Below are positions 8,571-18,504 of a stretch of DNA of 64,000 nt, piece by piece; the stretch's first letter is position 1, and every line of letters begins with the position of its first letter. The position numbers were made by a program, and so were the translations under genes. The notes beneath the pieces are model-generated. The model was not told where the DNA came from and made no database searches. It saw only the letters and a program-made list of their open reading frames with translations. The stretch spans positions 5,695,001 through 5,759,000 of the forward strand of contig NZ_LT607750.1 in the NCBI RefSeq assembly GCF_900090235.1. Direction: 5' to 3'. The stretch comes from Micromonospora echinaurantiaca (GTDB taxonomy: Bacteria > Actinomycetota > Actinomycetes > Mycobacteriales > Micromonosporaceae).

Positions 8571-8626
8571 TGATCAAGGGGTTCACGTCAGATCCGGGCC
8601 GGATCCTGACGCGAACCCCTTGATCA
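8571..8626. terminator. Long GATC-type hairpin between convergent genes
   Basis: Inverted repeat with outer arms TGATCAAGGGGTTC (8571-8584) and GAACCCCTTGATCA (8613-8626), continuing inward with one mismatch and one bulge almost to a GGCC centre. It lies between the phospholipase gene (+) and the AfsR-like gene (-) and can terminate both. It belongs to a family of similar hairpins at 14.9, 23.3 and 59.0 kb. Confidence 0.75.
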
Positions 8627-8658
8627 ACTGTGTCGTGGGGTGGGGCGGGGCGGGCGGG

Positions 8659-10743
8659 TCAGGCGTGTTCGGTGTGCGGGGTGGGGTGGCGATGGGGGTC
8701 GGCCGGTGGGCGGCGGGGGGACGGGGTCGGCGCGCCGGTGGTGAACCGGATCGAGTCCGCCGCCAGGTCGGGGTGCTCCACGCCGAGCGCGAGCGCCGCC
8801 GCCTCCTCCAGGCCCAGTTCGGCCCCCTCGCCGTACGCGTCGTCGAAGGCCGCGTCGCCCAGTTCCCCGCGCAGCTGCGCCTGCCGCTCCGCCCAGTACG
8901 GCCCGTAGATGCCCGGGGTGGCGCGCAGGCTCGCCCGGGTGGCCTGGGCCGCACCGAAGAGCCGGGCCGCGGTCAGCGACTCGCCACCTGCGGCGCACCG
9001 CACCGCCACCGCGTTCAGCGTGTCGCAGGCCCGGCCGTGGAAGCCGTGGCTCATCCGGGACCGGAGCGCCACCAGCAGGTGCTCGTGCGCCGCGACCAGG
9101 TCACCCCGGGCCAGGGCGACCATGCCGAGCAGCATGTCCACCGAGCGCCGGCCCCGCTCCACCGGGCGGGCCGCCTCGACCGGGCGGACGGCACCGAGCA
9201 GCTCCGCCGCCTCGTCCAGCGCGCCCCGCCGCCAGAGCAGCTCGGCCAACCCGAACACGGCGAACAGCGCGTCGCCCAGCACGTCCTGGCCGTGTGCCCA
9301 CTCGATGACCTCCCGGCAAACCCGCTCGGCCTCGACGAACTGTCCCATGTCGACCAGTGGGGCGGCCCGGCCGGCGAGCACCCGGGCCAGCAGGCCGGCG
9401 TCGCCGGCCTGCCGGGCCGCCGCCTCGGCCCGTTGCGAGAAGCGCAGCTCCTCGGCGAACTCGCCGTCCGCGCCGGCATGCAGCGAGTGCATGTGGTATG
9501 CCGCCGCCAGCTCGTCCTCCGGGATCGCCTCGCCGGTCTCCGCGATCCGGCCGTAGAGCCGGAACAGCCAGAGCCGCCCCTCCCGGGCCAGGCCCCGCTC
9601 CCGCCACCACTGGTCCAGCCCACCGGCCAGCCGCAGGCCGGCCCGGGCGCTGCCACCGGTGGTGCACCAGCGCAGCGCGGCGCGCAGCTCTCCGGCGAGC
9701 GGATCGAGGGCGTACAGGGACAGGGTGACCGGCCGGCCGTCCGGGCCCAGGTGGGCCCGTTCCAGCGCGTGCGTCGACCAGGCCACGTGCCGGTCCCGGG
9801 CGGCCTGTTCCTCGCCGGCCTCGGCCAGCCGCCGCGCCGCGTACGCCCGGATCGGGTCGAGCATCCGGTAGGTGCTGCCCGCCGCGTGCGGCTCGGCCAG
9901 CACCATCGACTTGTCCACCAGCACCGAGAGCGGGTCGAGCGGGTCGTCGCCGAGCAGCCACTCCACGGTGGCCAGGTCCACCGGGCCGGCGAAGACCGCC
10001 AGCCAGCGCAGCAGCCGGGCCGCCCGCGGCCCCAGCGTCCGGTACGACCAGGTGACCGTCGCCTGCATGGTGAGGTGCCGCTCGGTGGCCGACCGCTGCA
10101 CCGCCCGGCTGGCCGGGGTGGGCGGCGTGGCGCCGGCCGCCGCCGCGACCAGGTCCACCGTGTCCTGCTGGTTGCCCGTCCAGCCGCGCTCCACCGGAGG
10201 CGGCTCCGGGTCGTCCCGGCCGGCGTCGAGGGTGCCGAGCACGTCGTCGAGGCGCTCGGCGAGCTGCCCCACCGAGAGCACCCGCAGCCGGGCGGCGGCC
10301 AGCTCGATGGCGAGCGGCAGGCCGTCCAACCGCTGCACCACCCGGCGCAGGTCGGCCGATTCGGCCGGGTCTGGCTGCCGGCCGCCACGGGCCGCCGCGG
10401 TCCGGTCCAGCAGCAGCGCCACCGCGTCGCTCTCCGCGCCGTCGGCCGGCGGGTCGACCGAGAGCGGCGGGATCCGCCAGACCACCTCGCCGGGCAGGCC
10501 GAACGACTCCCGGCTGGTCGCCAGCACCCGCACGCCCACCCCGCCGGCGAGCAGCCGGGAGATCACGTCGGCCGAGGCGGCCGGCTGGGCGTCGCAGGTG
10601 TCCAGCACGACCAGCGTCCGGCGGGCGGCGGCGTACTCGACCAGGGTTTCCACCATGGGCCGGCCGGGCTCCGGGCGCAGCCCGAGCACGGCGGCGATCG
10701 CGAACGCCACCAGCCCGTACGCGCCGGCCAGCGGCAACGGCAC
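8659..10743 (-). pseudogene. AfsR/LuxR-like NB-ARC regulator, N-terminal half missing
   Basis: C-terminal 694 residues of an ATPase-type transcriptional regulator. Visible: Walker-B-like TLVVLDTCDA (residues 43-52), ATSRESFGLPGE sensor region, RLDGLPLAIELAAARLRVLS (GLPLA motif), winged-helix stretch WSYRTLGPRAARLLRWLAVFAG, then a long helical TPR-like region. Absent: the GxGGxGKT P-loop, normally about 40-50 residues before the Walker B strand, and any SARP or HTH domain. In this frame a stop codon lies at 10756-10758, just upstream, and the only candidate start is a GTG at 10743 without a ribosome-binding site. The gene is therefore cut at its 5' end exactly where the truncated nuclease gene on the other strand begins. 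Without a P-loop it should not bind ATP normally. It could be a deletion relic or an assembly junction. Confidence 0.8.
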
Positions 10744-10744
10744 C

Positions 10745-13000
10745 AGCAGCGCCCTCTACGACGTGCGCGGCGTGATCACCCAGCTGACCCTGGCCCGGGA
10801 CTCCTCCGGGCGGGACCAGCGCGGCTTCTTCCTGCAGAGCCGGGCGGACGCCACCGACGGCGACCCGACCAGCTCCGACGGCATCTTCGTGTTCATGGGC
10901 TCGTTCACCTCGCTGATCGGCGGCTACGTGCCGACCGTCGGCGACGAGGTGGTGCTCCGCGCCCGGGTGTCGGAGTACTTCACCATGACCCAGCTCTCCA
11001 GCGCCTCGCTGGTCCGCCGGATCGTCTCCGGGGTCGACGTGGACACGGCCGTCGCGGTCACCGACGCGGTGCCCCCGGCCGACCTGGCCGCGGCGGGCCG
11101 GTTCTGGGAGCGGCACGAGGGCGCCCGGCTGCGGGTACGCGCCGGCAGCGGTGCGGTGAGCGGGCGGGACGTCTTCGCCTCCACCGCCGACGCCGAGCTG
11201 TGGGTGGTCGACCGGGACGACCCGCTGCTCGACCGCGCCGACCCGTACGCCCGCCGGGTGTTCCGCGACGCGCACCCGCTGGACAACGACCCCACCCGCG
11301 GCTTCGACGACGGCAACGGGCAGCGGATCATGCTGGGCAGCATGGGCGTGAAGGGCGCCACCGGGGACAGCGGCGCGCTGCTGCCGCCGGCGCACACCTT
11401 CGACACGCTGAGCGCCGACGCGGTCGGTGGCCTCTACTACTCCTTCGAGAAGTACGGCGTGCAGGTCGAGCGGGCCGAGTTCGCCGCGGGCACCGACCCG
11501 TCGACGAACCACCCGCCGCAGCCGGCCAACCGGTCGGAGGAGGTCGCCGTCGCGACCTACAACGTGGAGAACCTGTACGACTTCCGGGACGACCCGTTCG
11601 ACGGCTGCGACTTCGCCGGCAACGCGGGGTGCACCGGGGTCAGCCCGCCGTTCGACTACGTGCCGGGCAGCGAGCAGGAGTACCGCGACCAGCTCGCCGC
11701 GCTCGCCGACCAGATCACCACCGACCTGCACAGCCCGGACCTGATCCTCGTGCAGGAGGCCGAGGACCAGGACATCTGCGCCGTCGCCGACGGGCAGCTG
11801 AGCTGCGGCAGCACCAACAACACCGACGGCGCGCCGGACAGCCTGCAGGACCTGGCGCTGACCATCGCGGCGGCCGGCGGTCCCGCCTACGCCGCCGCGT
11901 ACGACCGGACGGGCGCGGACGGCCGGGGCATCACCGCCGCCTTCCTCTACCGCACGGACCGGGTGTCGCTGGCCGAGGCCACCGCGGCCGACCCGCTGCT
12001 GGGCTCGGCGCCGACCGTGCAGTACCGCGCGCCGGGGCTGGCCAGCAACGCGGACGTGCAGAACCCGAAGGCGCTCAACGCGGTGCTGCCCGCCGACGTG
12101 GACACCTCGACCGGCCGGGACGGCAACAACGTCTTCACCCGCGCCCCGCAGCTCGGCAAGTTCACCGTGGCCGCGGCGCCCGGTTCGGCCGAGCGGTTCA
12201 CCCTCTGGGCGGCCAGCAACCACTACTCGTCGGGCCCGGACAGCCGGGTCGGGCAGCGGCGGGAGCAGGCCGCGTACGGTGCCGCCATCGTCGCCGCGAT
12301 CGAGGCGGCGGACCCGCACGCCCGGGTGGTGTACGGCGGGGACCTGAACGTCTTCCCCCGCCCCGACGACCCGATCGCCACCGCCGACCGGCCGACCCCG
12401 TCGGACCAGCTCGCCCCGCTCTACGACGCGGGTCTGCGCAACCTCTGGGAGGACCTGCTCGCCGACGTGCCGTCGTCGGCCTACTCGTACAGCTTCGAGG
12501 GGCAGGCGCAGACGCTGGACCACCTCTTCGTCAACGAGGCGCTGCACCGGGACCTGGTGCAGATGCGGGCCGCGCACATCAACGCCGACTGGCCGGCGGC
12601 GCACGCCGGTGACGGCACCCGCGGTTCCAGCGACCACGACCCGCAGGTGGCCCGGTTCCGCTCCCGGGCCACGCTGAGCGTCGGCGACGTGACGGTGGCC
12701 GAGGGCGACAAGGGCACCACCCCGCTCACCTTCACCGTCACCGTCTCCCGGCCGCTCTCCCAGCCGGTGCTGCTCTGCGCCGCGACCATCGGCCTCACCG
12801 CCCGGTCCGGCCAGGACTACGACCCGTACGTCGGCTGCCGCACGCTGGCCGCCGGGCAGACCTCGCTGGCCTTCCCGGTGACCGTACGCGGCGACCGGAA
12901 GGCGGAGCCGGACGAGAAGCTCACCCTGGTGGTGGCCGGCGTGCCGGGGCTGCGCCTGGCCGACCCGATCGCCACCGGCACCATCTCGAACGACGACTGA
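10745..13000 (+). pseudogene. Endonuclease/exonuclease/phosphatase-domain secreted protein, 5' end missing
   Basis: About 750 residues recognisable as an extracellular nuclease-like protein that has lost its beginning. The first recognisable segment is LYDVRGVITQ, the OB-fold-like domain that precedes the catalytic domain (…GFFLQSRAD, SDGIFVFMGSF). The EEP catalytic domain starts at VAVATYNVENLYDF, with LILVQEAED, VYGGDLNVFP, LDHLFVN and SSDHDPQVARF supplying the metal-binding and catalytic residues. A C-terminal Calx-beta domain (LSVGDVTVAEGD to ATGTISNDD) follows. No signal peptide, start codon with a Shine-Dalgarno, or leading domain precedes it; the frame upstream of 10745 merely runs antisense through the AfsR-like gene. 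Probably non-functional as it stands unless an upstream in-frame start is used. Confidence 0.82.
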
Positions 13001-13018
13001 CCCGGTCGGATCGGCAGA

Positions 13019-13062
13019 CGACGGCCCGTCGGCCAGGCTCGCGCCTGGCCGACGGGCCGTCG
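13019..13062 (+). terminator. 19-bp stem hairpin after nuclease gene
   Basis: Perfect 19-bp inverted repeat (arms 13019-13037 and 13044-13062, beginning CGACGGCCCG) with a CTCGCG loop, 18 bp after the stop codon. Strong factor-independent-type structure without a U-run. Confidence 0.8.
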
Positions 13063-13119
13063 GTCATCTGGCCACCGACGGTGCGGCAGGGCCGGGAACG
13101 AAACGGCGGGCACGAGCCG

Positions 13120-13144
13120 GGAACGGATCCGCGGCGCCGGACGT
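13120..13144 (+). promoter_or_regulatory. ECF-type promoter of the sigma factor gene
   Basis: GGAAC at 13120-13124 and CGT at 13142-13144 separated by 17 bp match the classical ECF promoter form. A second GGAAC sits at 13095. The start codon at 13154 is only 9 bp after the -10 element, so the transcript would have almost no leader. Autoregulation by the encoded sigma factor is likely but inferred. Confidence 0.55.
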
Positions 13145-13153
13145 GTACCTGGC

Positions 13154-13693
13154 ATGGGTAGGAACGTGGCACCGCCGGCGCGACCACCGGACGATCTCGT
13201 TCCCGCGCGACCGGAGCCCGAACCGGACCTGCCCTTCGAGCCGTTCTACCGGGCACACGTCGACCGGGTCCACCGCGCGCTGGCGCTGGCCACCAGGGAC
13301 GACGGGCTGGCCCGGGAGGCGGCCGACGAGGCGATGGCGCGGGCGTACGCGCGGTGGGACCAGGTGCGCCGGCTCGACAACCCGGCGGGTTGGGTGTTCC
13401 GGGTCGGGCTGAACTGGGCCACCTCCTGGTGGCGCAAGGTACGCCGGGAGCGGCCGCCGGCCGCCGACGAACGGCACCCGTCCCAGGCCGGACCCGACCC
13501 GGCGGCGCTGGCCGCCCGGTCGGCCCTGGACGGACTGCCCACCGCGCAGCGCACCGTGATCGTCTGTCGGATCCTGCTCGACCTCTCCACCGCCGAGACG
13601 GCCACCGTGCTCGACCTGACCGAGGGCACGGTGAAGAGCAGACTGTCCCGCGGGCTCGCCGGGCTGCGCGCCGCGCTGGCCGAGAAGGAGTGA
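13154..13693 (+). CDS. ECF RNA polymerase sigma factor (SigE-like)
   Basis: Extracytoplasmic-function sigma factor of 179 residues. Region 2 runs from about FEPFYRAHVDRVHRALALAT to RLDNPAGWVFRVGLNWATSWWRK. Region 4 contains LPTAQRTVIVCRILLDLSTAETATVLDLTEGTVKSRLSRGL with the HTH. The ATG at 13154 is chosen because the ECF promoter leaves no room for a longer product. The partner gene starts 2 bp after its stop; that gene's AAGGAG lies inside this gene's 3' end, so the two are coupled. Triggering signal unknown. Confidence 0.93.
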   Translation: MGRNVAPPARPPDDLVPARPEPEPDLPFEPFYRAHVDRVHRALALATRDDGLAREAADEAMARAYARWDQVRRLDNPAGWVFRVGLNWATSWWRKVRRERPPAADERHPSQAGPDPAALAARSALDGLPTAQRTVIVCRILLDLSTAETATVLDLTEGTVKSRLSRGLAGLRAALAEKE

Positions 13694-13695
13694 CC

Positions 13696-14847
13696 ATGCC
13701 CGCCGTACCGGAGGACTTGATCGAGGCGGTGCACCGGGCCGCGCAGACGACCCCGCCCCACGCTGCCGACCTCGCGAACGTGCACCGCCGCCGGCGCGCC
13801 CGACGCCGCCGGCGGGCGGCCGCCACGGCCGGCGGACTCGCGGCACTGGTGGCGCTCACCGGTGGCGCTCTCCCGATGCTGGCCGATGCCCGGTCCGCAC
13901 CCGCGCCGGCGACGCCGTCGCGAACCTCCGCGGCCCCCGCCACCAGCCCACCGGCGACTCCAGTCGTCCCCGCCGCCATACCGGCCCAGCGGCTGCTGAT
14001 CGACATGGCCGGTGCGACCTGGCGCGGCGACAACGGCACCGGGCCGGACGCCGGCCTCCCCGGAGTCGCGGCGGTCGAGGTACTGCCCGACGGGACGGTG
14101 CGACGGCACCGGGTACCCGACGGGTGGGAGCAGACCGTCGCGTCGGCCGACGGACGGCTGATCGGCCTGCAGCTCACGGATCTGCGGCCGGGGGTGCACC
14201 GGCGGGACGGCCCCGACGTCGAAGGGCTGTCGGTCAAGCTCGTGGTGCTGGGACCCGACGACAGCGTGCAGACGGCGCGCGAGATCCGGGTCAGGGGCGC
14301 CGGGGTGGAACTGCTCGGCACCGATGGGACGGTCGCCTACCTGGCCCGGGACGGTGGCCTCGTGGCGCACGACCTGGCCACGGGCCGGGAGGAGATGTTG
14401 CTCCGCTCGTCGACCGCCGGCGTCGACCTGTTGGCAGCCAGCCGGACCGATCTGGGGCCCGACCATCTGGTCGAGCAGCGGACCGACGACGGCTGCCACA
14501 CGGACGTACGCCGACTGACCGACGGGAAGCGGATCGCCCGACTCACGCTCGACGGTCTCTGCGAGAACGGTCTCCGGCTGTCGCCGAACGGCCGTCTGGT
14601 CGCCGTCCCGTACCAGCGCCTCCCCGACCGGGTGGGCGATCGCGAGCAGCGGCTCGCCGTCTTCGACGTCGCCACCGGGACGCTCCGTACCGACCGGCCG
14701 GTCGGGATGTCGCACCGGGCCTCCGCGGCGGGCAGGATCCAGGGAGTCGCCTGGGCCGACGAGACGACGGTACGGGTCGCCTGGACGGCCCGACCGGAGG
14801 GTGCGCGGGTCGATTCGGTGGACGTGGTGACCGTCGCCGTACGGTAA
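13696..14847 (+). CDS. Putative membrane-anchored partner of the ECF sigma factor
   Basis: Protein of 383 residues with an N-terminal cytoplasmic segment (about 45 residues ending in a run of arginines, HRRRRARRRRR), one membrane span (AAATAGGLAALVALTGGALPML), a Pro/Ala/Thr linker and a large extracytoplasmic domain with beta-propeller-like repeats (GLQLTDLRP, VAYLARDGGLVAHDLATGRE, LRLSPNGRLVAVPYQ, LAVFDVATGTL). This layout, and its coupling to the sigma factor gene, suggest a regulator that senses outside the membrane and controls the sigma factor. The short N-terminus has no recognisable zinc anti-sigma HxxxCxxC motif, so direct anti-sigma activity is uncertain. Confidence 0.75.
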   Translation: MPAVPEDLIEAVHRAAQTTPPHAADLANVHRRRRARRRRRAAATAGGLAALVALTGGALPMLADARSAPAPATPSRTSAAPATSPPATPVVPAAIPAQRLLIDMAGATWRGDNGTGPDAGLPGVAAVEVLPDGTVRRHRVPDGWEQTVASADGRLIGLQLTDLRPGVHRRDGPDVEGLSVKLVVLGPDDSVQTAREIRVRGAGVELLGTDGTVAYLARDGGLVAHDLATGREEMLLRSSTAGVDLLAASRTDLGPDHLVEQRTDDGCHTDVRRLTDGKRIARLTLDGLCENGLRLSPNGRLVAVPYQRLPDRVGDREQRLAVFDVATGTLRTDRPVGMSHRASAAGRIQGVAWADETTVRVAWTARPEGARVDSVDVVTVAVR

Positions 14848-14882
14848 CGCGTTGGCCACCGTCACTGGTGTAGCGGAGCCGA

Positions 14883-14940
14883 CGAGAGATCTTGGTGGCG
14901 AACGGCGCCTCCTGGGCAATTCGCCACCAAGATCTGCTCG
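14883..14940. terminator. Long GATC-type hairpin between convergent genes
   Basis: Perfect 16-bp arms at 14887-14902 (AGATCTTGGTGGCGAA) and 14920-14935, extended outward by CGAG/CTCG across a bulge. It lies between the sigma-partner gene (+) and hemB (-). Same GATCWWG stem start as the hairpins at 8.6, 23.3 and 59.0 kb. Confidence 0.75.
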
Positions 14941-14956
14941 TGTTTCCAGCCTCGGG

Positions 14957-15940
14957 TCAGTAGCGCTGGCGGAGCAGCTGGGCGGCCTCGACCGCCCAGT
15001 AGGTGAGGATGATCTGCGCGCCGGCCCGGCGGATCGAGGTGAGCGTCTCCAGCATCACCCGCTCCCGGTCGACCCAGCCGTTCGCGGCGGCCGCCTCGAC
15101 CATCGCGTACTCGCCGGAGACCTGGTAGGCGGCGACCGGGACGTCGACCGCCGCGCGGACCGCGGACACCACGTCGAGGTAGGGCAGCGCCGGCTTGACC
15201 ATCACCAGGTCGGCGCCCTCGGCGACGTCCAGCGCCACCTCGCGCAGCGACTCCCGCAGGTTCGCCGGGTCCTGCTGGTAGGTGCGCCGGTCGCCCTCCA
15301 GCGCCGACTCCACCGCGTCCCGGAACGGGCCGTAGAACGCCGAGGCGTACTTCACCGCGTACGCCAGCACGGCGACGTCGGTGTGGCCGGCGGCGTCGAG
15401 CGCCTTGCGGACCACCCCGACCTGGCCGTCCATCATCCCGGACGGCCCGACCACGCCGACCCCGGCGGCGGCCTGGGCCACCGCCATCTCGGCGTACGCC
15501 GCCAGGGTGGCGTCGTTGTCCACCTCGCCGTCCGGGGTGAGCAGGCCGCAGTGCCCGTGCGAGGTGAACTCGTCCAGGCAGAGGTCGCTCATCACCACGG
15601 TGGCGTCGCCCACCTCGGAGACCACGTCCCGGATGGCCACGTTGAGGATGCCGTTCGGGTCGATGCCGCCGGAGCCCTCCGGGTCCCGCTGGGCCGGCAC
15701 CCCGAACAGCATGATCCCGCCGACCCCGGCCTGGACCGCCTCGACCGCGGCCTTGCGCAGCGAGTCCCGGGAGTGCTGGAGCACCCCCGGGAGCGAGGCG
15801 ATCGCCCGCGGCTCGGTCAGCCCCTCCTTGACGAACATCGGCACGACCAGCTCGGCCGGGTCGACGCGGGTCTCGGAGACCAGCCGCCGCAGCGCCGCGG
15901 TGCGGCGCAGCCGGCGGGGCCGGATCTCGGGGTACGACAT
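14957..15940 (-). CDS. hemB: Delta-aminolevulinic acid dehydratase (porphobilinogen synthase)
   Basis: Condenses two 5-aminolevulinate molecules to porphobilinogen in haem/cobalamin synthesis; cytoplasmic, 327 residues, the normal length. The two active-site lysines are Lys197 ([10 protein letters not shown]) and Lys249 ([14 protein letters not shown], Schiff base). The metal region reads [14 protein letters not shown], keeping Cys121 and Cys131 but with Asp where zinc enzymes carry the middle Cys, so it is an intermediate type with likely altered metal preference. Last gene of the rex-hem operon, 18 bp after cobA/hemD. Confidence 0.97.
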   Translation of the reverse strand: MSYPEIRPRRLRRTAALRRLVSETRVDPAELVVPMFVKEGLTEPRAIASLPGVLQHSRDSLRKAAVEAVQAGVGGIMLFGVPAQRDPEGSGGIDPNGILNVAIRDVVSEVGDATVVMSDLCLDEFTSHGHCGLLTPDGEVDNDATLAAYAEMAVAQAAAGVGVVGPSGMMDGQVGVVRKALDAAGHTDVAVLAYAVKYASAFYGPFRDAVESALEGDRRTYQQDPANLRESLREVALDVAEGADLVMVKPALPYLDVVSAVRAAVDVPVAAYQVSGEYAMVEAAAANGWVDRERVMLETLTSIRRAGAQIILTYWAVEAAQLLRQRY

Positions 15941-15958
15941 GCGGGCCTCCTGCTGCGA

Positions 15959-17539
15959 CTAGCGGAAGCGGAGGGCGGTCGGCCCCTGCACCTTCGAGCC
16001 CCGGCGCTGCTTCGCCGGCATGGCGGCGAGCTTCTCGCGCAGCTCGACGGCGTAGGCGGCGAGCGCCTCCACCAGGTCGGGCACCGAGGCGTGCGGCGGC
16101 TGGACGTCGACCCGCAGGCCGAACTCCGTCGCGGTCTCCGCCGTCTTGGGCCCGATCACGGCAACAACGGTACGCGCGTGCGGCTTCCCGGCGATGCCGA
16201 CCAGGTTCCGGACGGTCGAGGACGAGGTGAAGAGCACCGCGTCGAAGCCACCCGACTTGATCGCGTCGCGGATCTCGGCCGGCGGCGGGGCGGCCCGCAC
16301 GGTCCGGTACGCGGTCACGTCGTCGACCTCCCAGCCGCGCTCGGTGAGCCCGGCGGCGAGCGTCTCGGTGGCGATGTCGGCGCGCGGCAGCAGCACCCGA
16401 CCGACCGGGTCGAGCACCTCGTCGTGCGGCGAGAACTCGGCCAGCAGCCCCTCGGAGGACTGCTCCCCGGACGGGATCAGCTCCGGCTGGATGCCGAACG
16501 CGCGGACCGCGTCGGCGGTCGCGTCGCCGATGCAGGCGATCTTGACGCCGCCGAAGTGCCGGGCGTCCAGGCCGTGCTCGGCGAACTTCTCCCAGACCGC
16601 GCGGACCGCGTTCACCGAGGTGAAGATCACCCAGGCGTACCGGCCGTCGACCAGGCCCTTGACCGCCCGCTCCATCTGGGCCGGGGTGCGCGGCGGCTCC
16701 ACCGCGATGGTCGGCACCTCGCACGGGATGGCCCCGTACGCGCGCAGCCGGGCGCTCATCACGCCGGCCTGCTCCTTGGTCCGCGGGACCAGCACCTTCC
16801 AGCCGTACAGCGGCCGGTTCTCCCACCAGCTGAGCTTGTCCCGCTGGGTGACGCCGGCACCGACGGTGAGCACCACCCGGCCGGTGAAGCCGAGCGCCGC
16901 CGCGACGAAGCTGTCCACGGTCGACGTGGTGGTGTACTGCGTCTCCCCGGTGCCGTCGCCGGTCACCCCGACGGCGGTGGCGCCGTCCACCCCGGCGGCG
17001 AGCAGCCCGTCCCGGATCGCGGCGAGTTCGCCGGCGTCCACGGCCAGCGCCAGCGAGCCCCGGCCGACGGCCGCCGCCAGCGCCTCGAAGTCCAGCTCGC
17101 TGACGTCCTCGACGTCAGCCGCGGTCCGTACGCCCGGCAGCGGCACACCCGCGTAGGTGGCCACCCCCTCGGCCTGGCCGACTCCCGGCACCACCTCGAA
17201 GTGCGCGGCGGTACGCGCCACCGCCTGCACCTCCTTGACCACCGAGTCGTGCCCGAACGGGTCGCCGGCGACCAGGTGCACGGCGTTCAGCCCGGAGCGG
17301 GCCGCCGAGATCAGCACCTTCGCCACGTCACCCGGCGCGCCCTCGGCCGGCGTGAACTGGGCGTCGGTCTTGGCCTGGGCGCGGACGGCGTCGAGCAGCG
17401 ACTCGGGGACTCCCCGGTCGTACACCACCTGATCGGCGTCGACCAGGGCGTCGTGCGCCCGACGGGTCAGCAGGCCCGGGTCGCCGGGACCGGCCCCGAC
17501 GAACGCGATGCGGCCTACGGGCTTACGGGTGCGGGTCAT
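15959..17539 (-). CDS. hemD: Fused uroporphyrinogen-III C-methyltransferase / uroporphyrinogen-III synthase
   Basis: Bifunctional enzyme of 526 residues. Residues 1 to about 245 form a CobA-like SUMT domain (RIAFVGAGPGDPGLLTRRA, DQVVYDRGVP, HLVAGDPFGHDS, VVPGV) and about 260 to 505 a HemD domain (GWKVLVPRTKEQAGVMSARL, AWVIFTSVNAV, KIACIGDATADAV, AVLFTSSSTVRNL). It closes hydroxymethylbilane to uroporphyrinogen III and can methylate it to precorrin-2, linking haem and cobalamin/sirohaem branches. In the SUMT part several conserved substrate-contact motifs are degenerate, so methyltransferase activity is less sure than synthase activity. The start overlaps the hemC stop in ATGA. Confidence 0.95.
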   Translation of the reverse strand: MTRTRKPVGRIAFVGAGPGDPGLLTRRAHDALVDADQVVYDRGVPESLLDAVRAQAKTDAQFTPAEGAPGDVAKVLISAARSGLNAVHLVAGDPFGHDSVVKEVQAVARTAAHFEVVPGVGQAEGVATYAGVPLPGVRTAADVEDVSELDFEALAAAVGRGSLALAVDAGELAAIRDGLLAAGVDGATAVGVTGDGTGETQYTTTSTVDSFVAAALGFTGRVVLTVGAGVTQRDKLSWWENRPLYGWKVLVPRTKEQAGVMSARLRAYGAIPCEVPTIAVEPPRTPAQMERAVKGLVDGRYAWVIFTSVNAVRAVWEKFAEHGLDARHFGGVKIACIGDATADAVRAFGIQPELIPSGEQSSEGLLAEFSPHDEVLDPVGRVLLPRADIATETLAAGLTERGWEVDDVTAYRTVRAAPPPAEIRDAIKSGGFDAVLFTSSSTVRNLVGIAGKPHARTVVAVIGPKTAETATEFGLRVDVQPPHASVPDLVEALAAYAVELREKLAAMPAKQRRGSKVQGPTALRFR

Positions 17540-18504
17540 TCTGTGCTCCCAAATTGCTGGGTCCCCGGGCCGGTGGGTCCTGCTTGGCCGAGGATCGAGT
17601 CGGCGCCGAGGTCGAGGAGTTCGGCGGCGAGTGCCTTGCCGATCTCCGCCGCGTCGGCGGGCGTACCGGTGCGGGACAGCCGGAGGTCACGGGTACCGTC
17701 CGGACTGATCACCGCCCCGCGCAGGTAGATCTCTTCGCCGGCGTCGCCCTCGGCGAGCTCGGCGTAGGCGGCGACGGGTGCGCTGCACCCGGCCTCCAGG
17801 GTGGCCAGCAACGCCCGCTCCGCGACGACCGCGGCGCGCGACGGTGCGTGGTCGAGCACGGCCAGCAGCTCGACCAGGTCCGGGTCGTCGACCCGGCACT
17901 CCACCGCCAGCGCGCCCTGGGCGGGCGCGGGCAGCATCAGCATCGGGTCGAGCGTCTCGGTGACCACGTCGGTGCGGCCCAGCCGGGCCAGGCCGGCCCG
18001 GGCCAGCACGACGGCGTCCAGGTCGGCCTCCGGGCCGAGTACCCGCGCCAGGCGGGTGTCCACGTTGCCCCGGATCGGGGTGACCTCCAGCTGCATGCCG
18101 AGGGCGTGCAGCTGGGCGATGCGGCGCAGCGCACCGGTGCCGACGACCGCGCCCGGCGGCAGCTCGGTGAGCGTCCGGCCGTCGCGGGCGACCAGCGCGT
18201 CGCGCGGGTCCTGCCGCGGCGGCACGGCGGCGATGTGCAGCCCGGGCGCCGCCGCGGTGGGCAGGTCCTTGTAGGAGTGCACGGCGAAGTCGATGGTCCG
18301 GGCGGCGAGCGCGTCGCGCAGCGCGGAGACGAAGACGCCAACCCCGAGCCGGTGCACCGGCGCGGCCGAGCGGTCGCCGGCGGTGACCACCTCGACCAGT
18401 TCGACCGGGCGCCCGGTGGCGGCGGTCAGGGCCTCGGCGACGTGGCCGGACTGGGCCATCGCCAACTTGCTGCCCCGGGTACCGAGGCGCAGGGGCGTGC
18501 TCAT
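17536..18504 (-). CDS. hemC: Hydroxymethylbilane synthase (porphobilinogen deaminase)
   Basis: Polymerises four porphobilinogens into hydroxymethylbilane; 322 residues. Motifs seen: LRLGTRGSKLAMAQSGHVAE at the N-terminus, FAVHSYKDLPT (substrate loop), VVGTGALRRIAQL, and LEAGCSAPVAAYA, whose Cys attaches the dipyrromethane cofactor. Starts with ATG overlapping the hemA stop (ATGA), and its own stop overlaps the next start, so the chain hemA-hemC-hemD is translationally coupled. Confidence 0.97.
   Translation of the reverse strand: MSTPLRLGTRGSKLAMAQSGHVAEALTAATGRPVELVEVVTAGDRSAAPVHRLGVGVFVSALRDALAARTIDFAVHSYKDLPTAAAPGLHIAAVPPRQDPRDALVARDGRTLTELPPGAVVGTGALRRIAQLHALGMQLEVTPIRGNVDTRLARVLGPEADLDAVVLARAGLARLGRTDVVTETLDPMLMLPAPAQGALAVECRVDDPDLVELLAVLDHAPSRAAVVAERALLATLEAGCSAPVAAYAELAEGDAGEEIYLRGAVISPDGTRDLRLSRTGTPADAAEIGKALAAELLDLGADSILGQAGPTGPGTQQFGSTE

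Noticed and set aside
8560..12612. A 1350-codon open frame on the plus strand and an 1178-codon frame on the minus strand (9101-12637) across the junction region
   Set aside because: Both are Arg/Gly/Pro-rich shadow frames created by the lack of stop codons at high GC; the AfsR-like and nuclease frames carry the real domain motifs.
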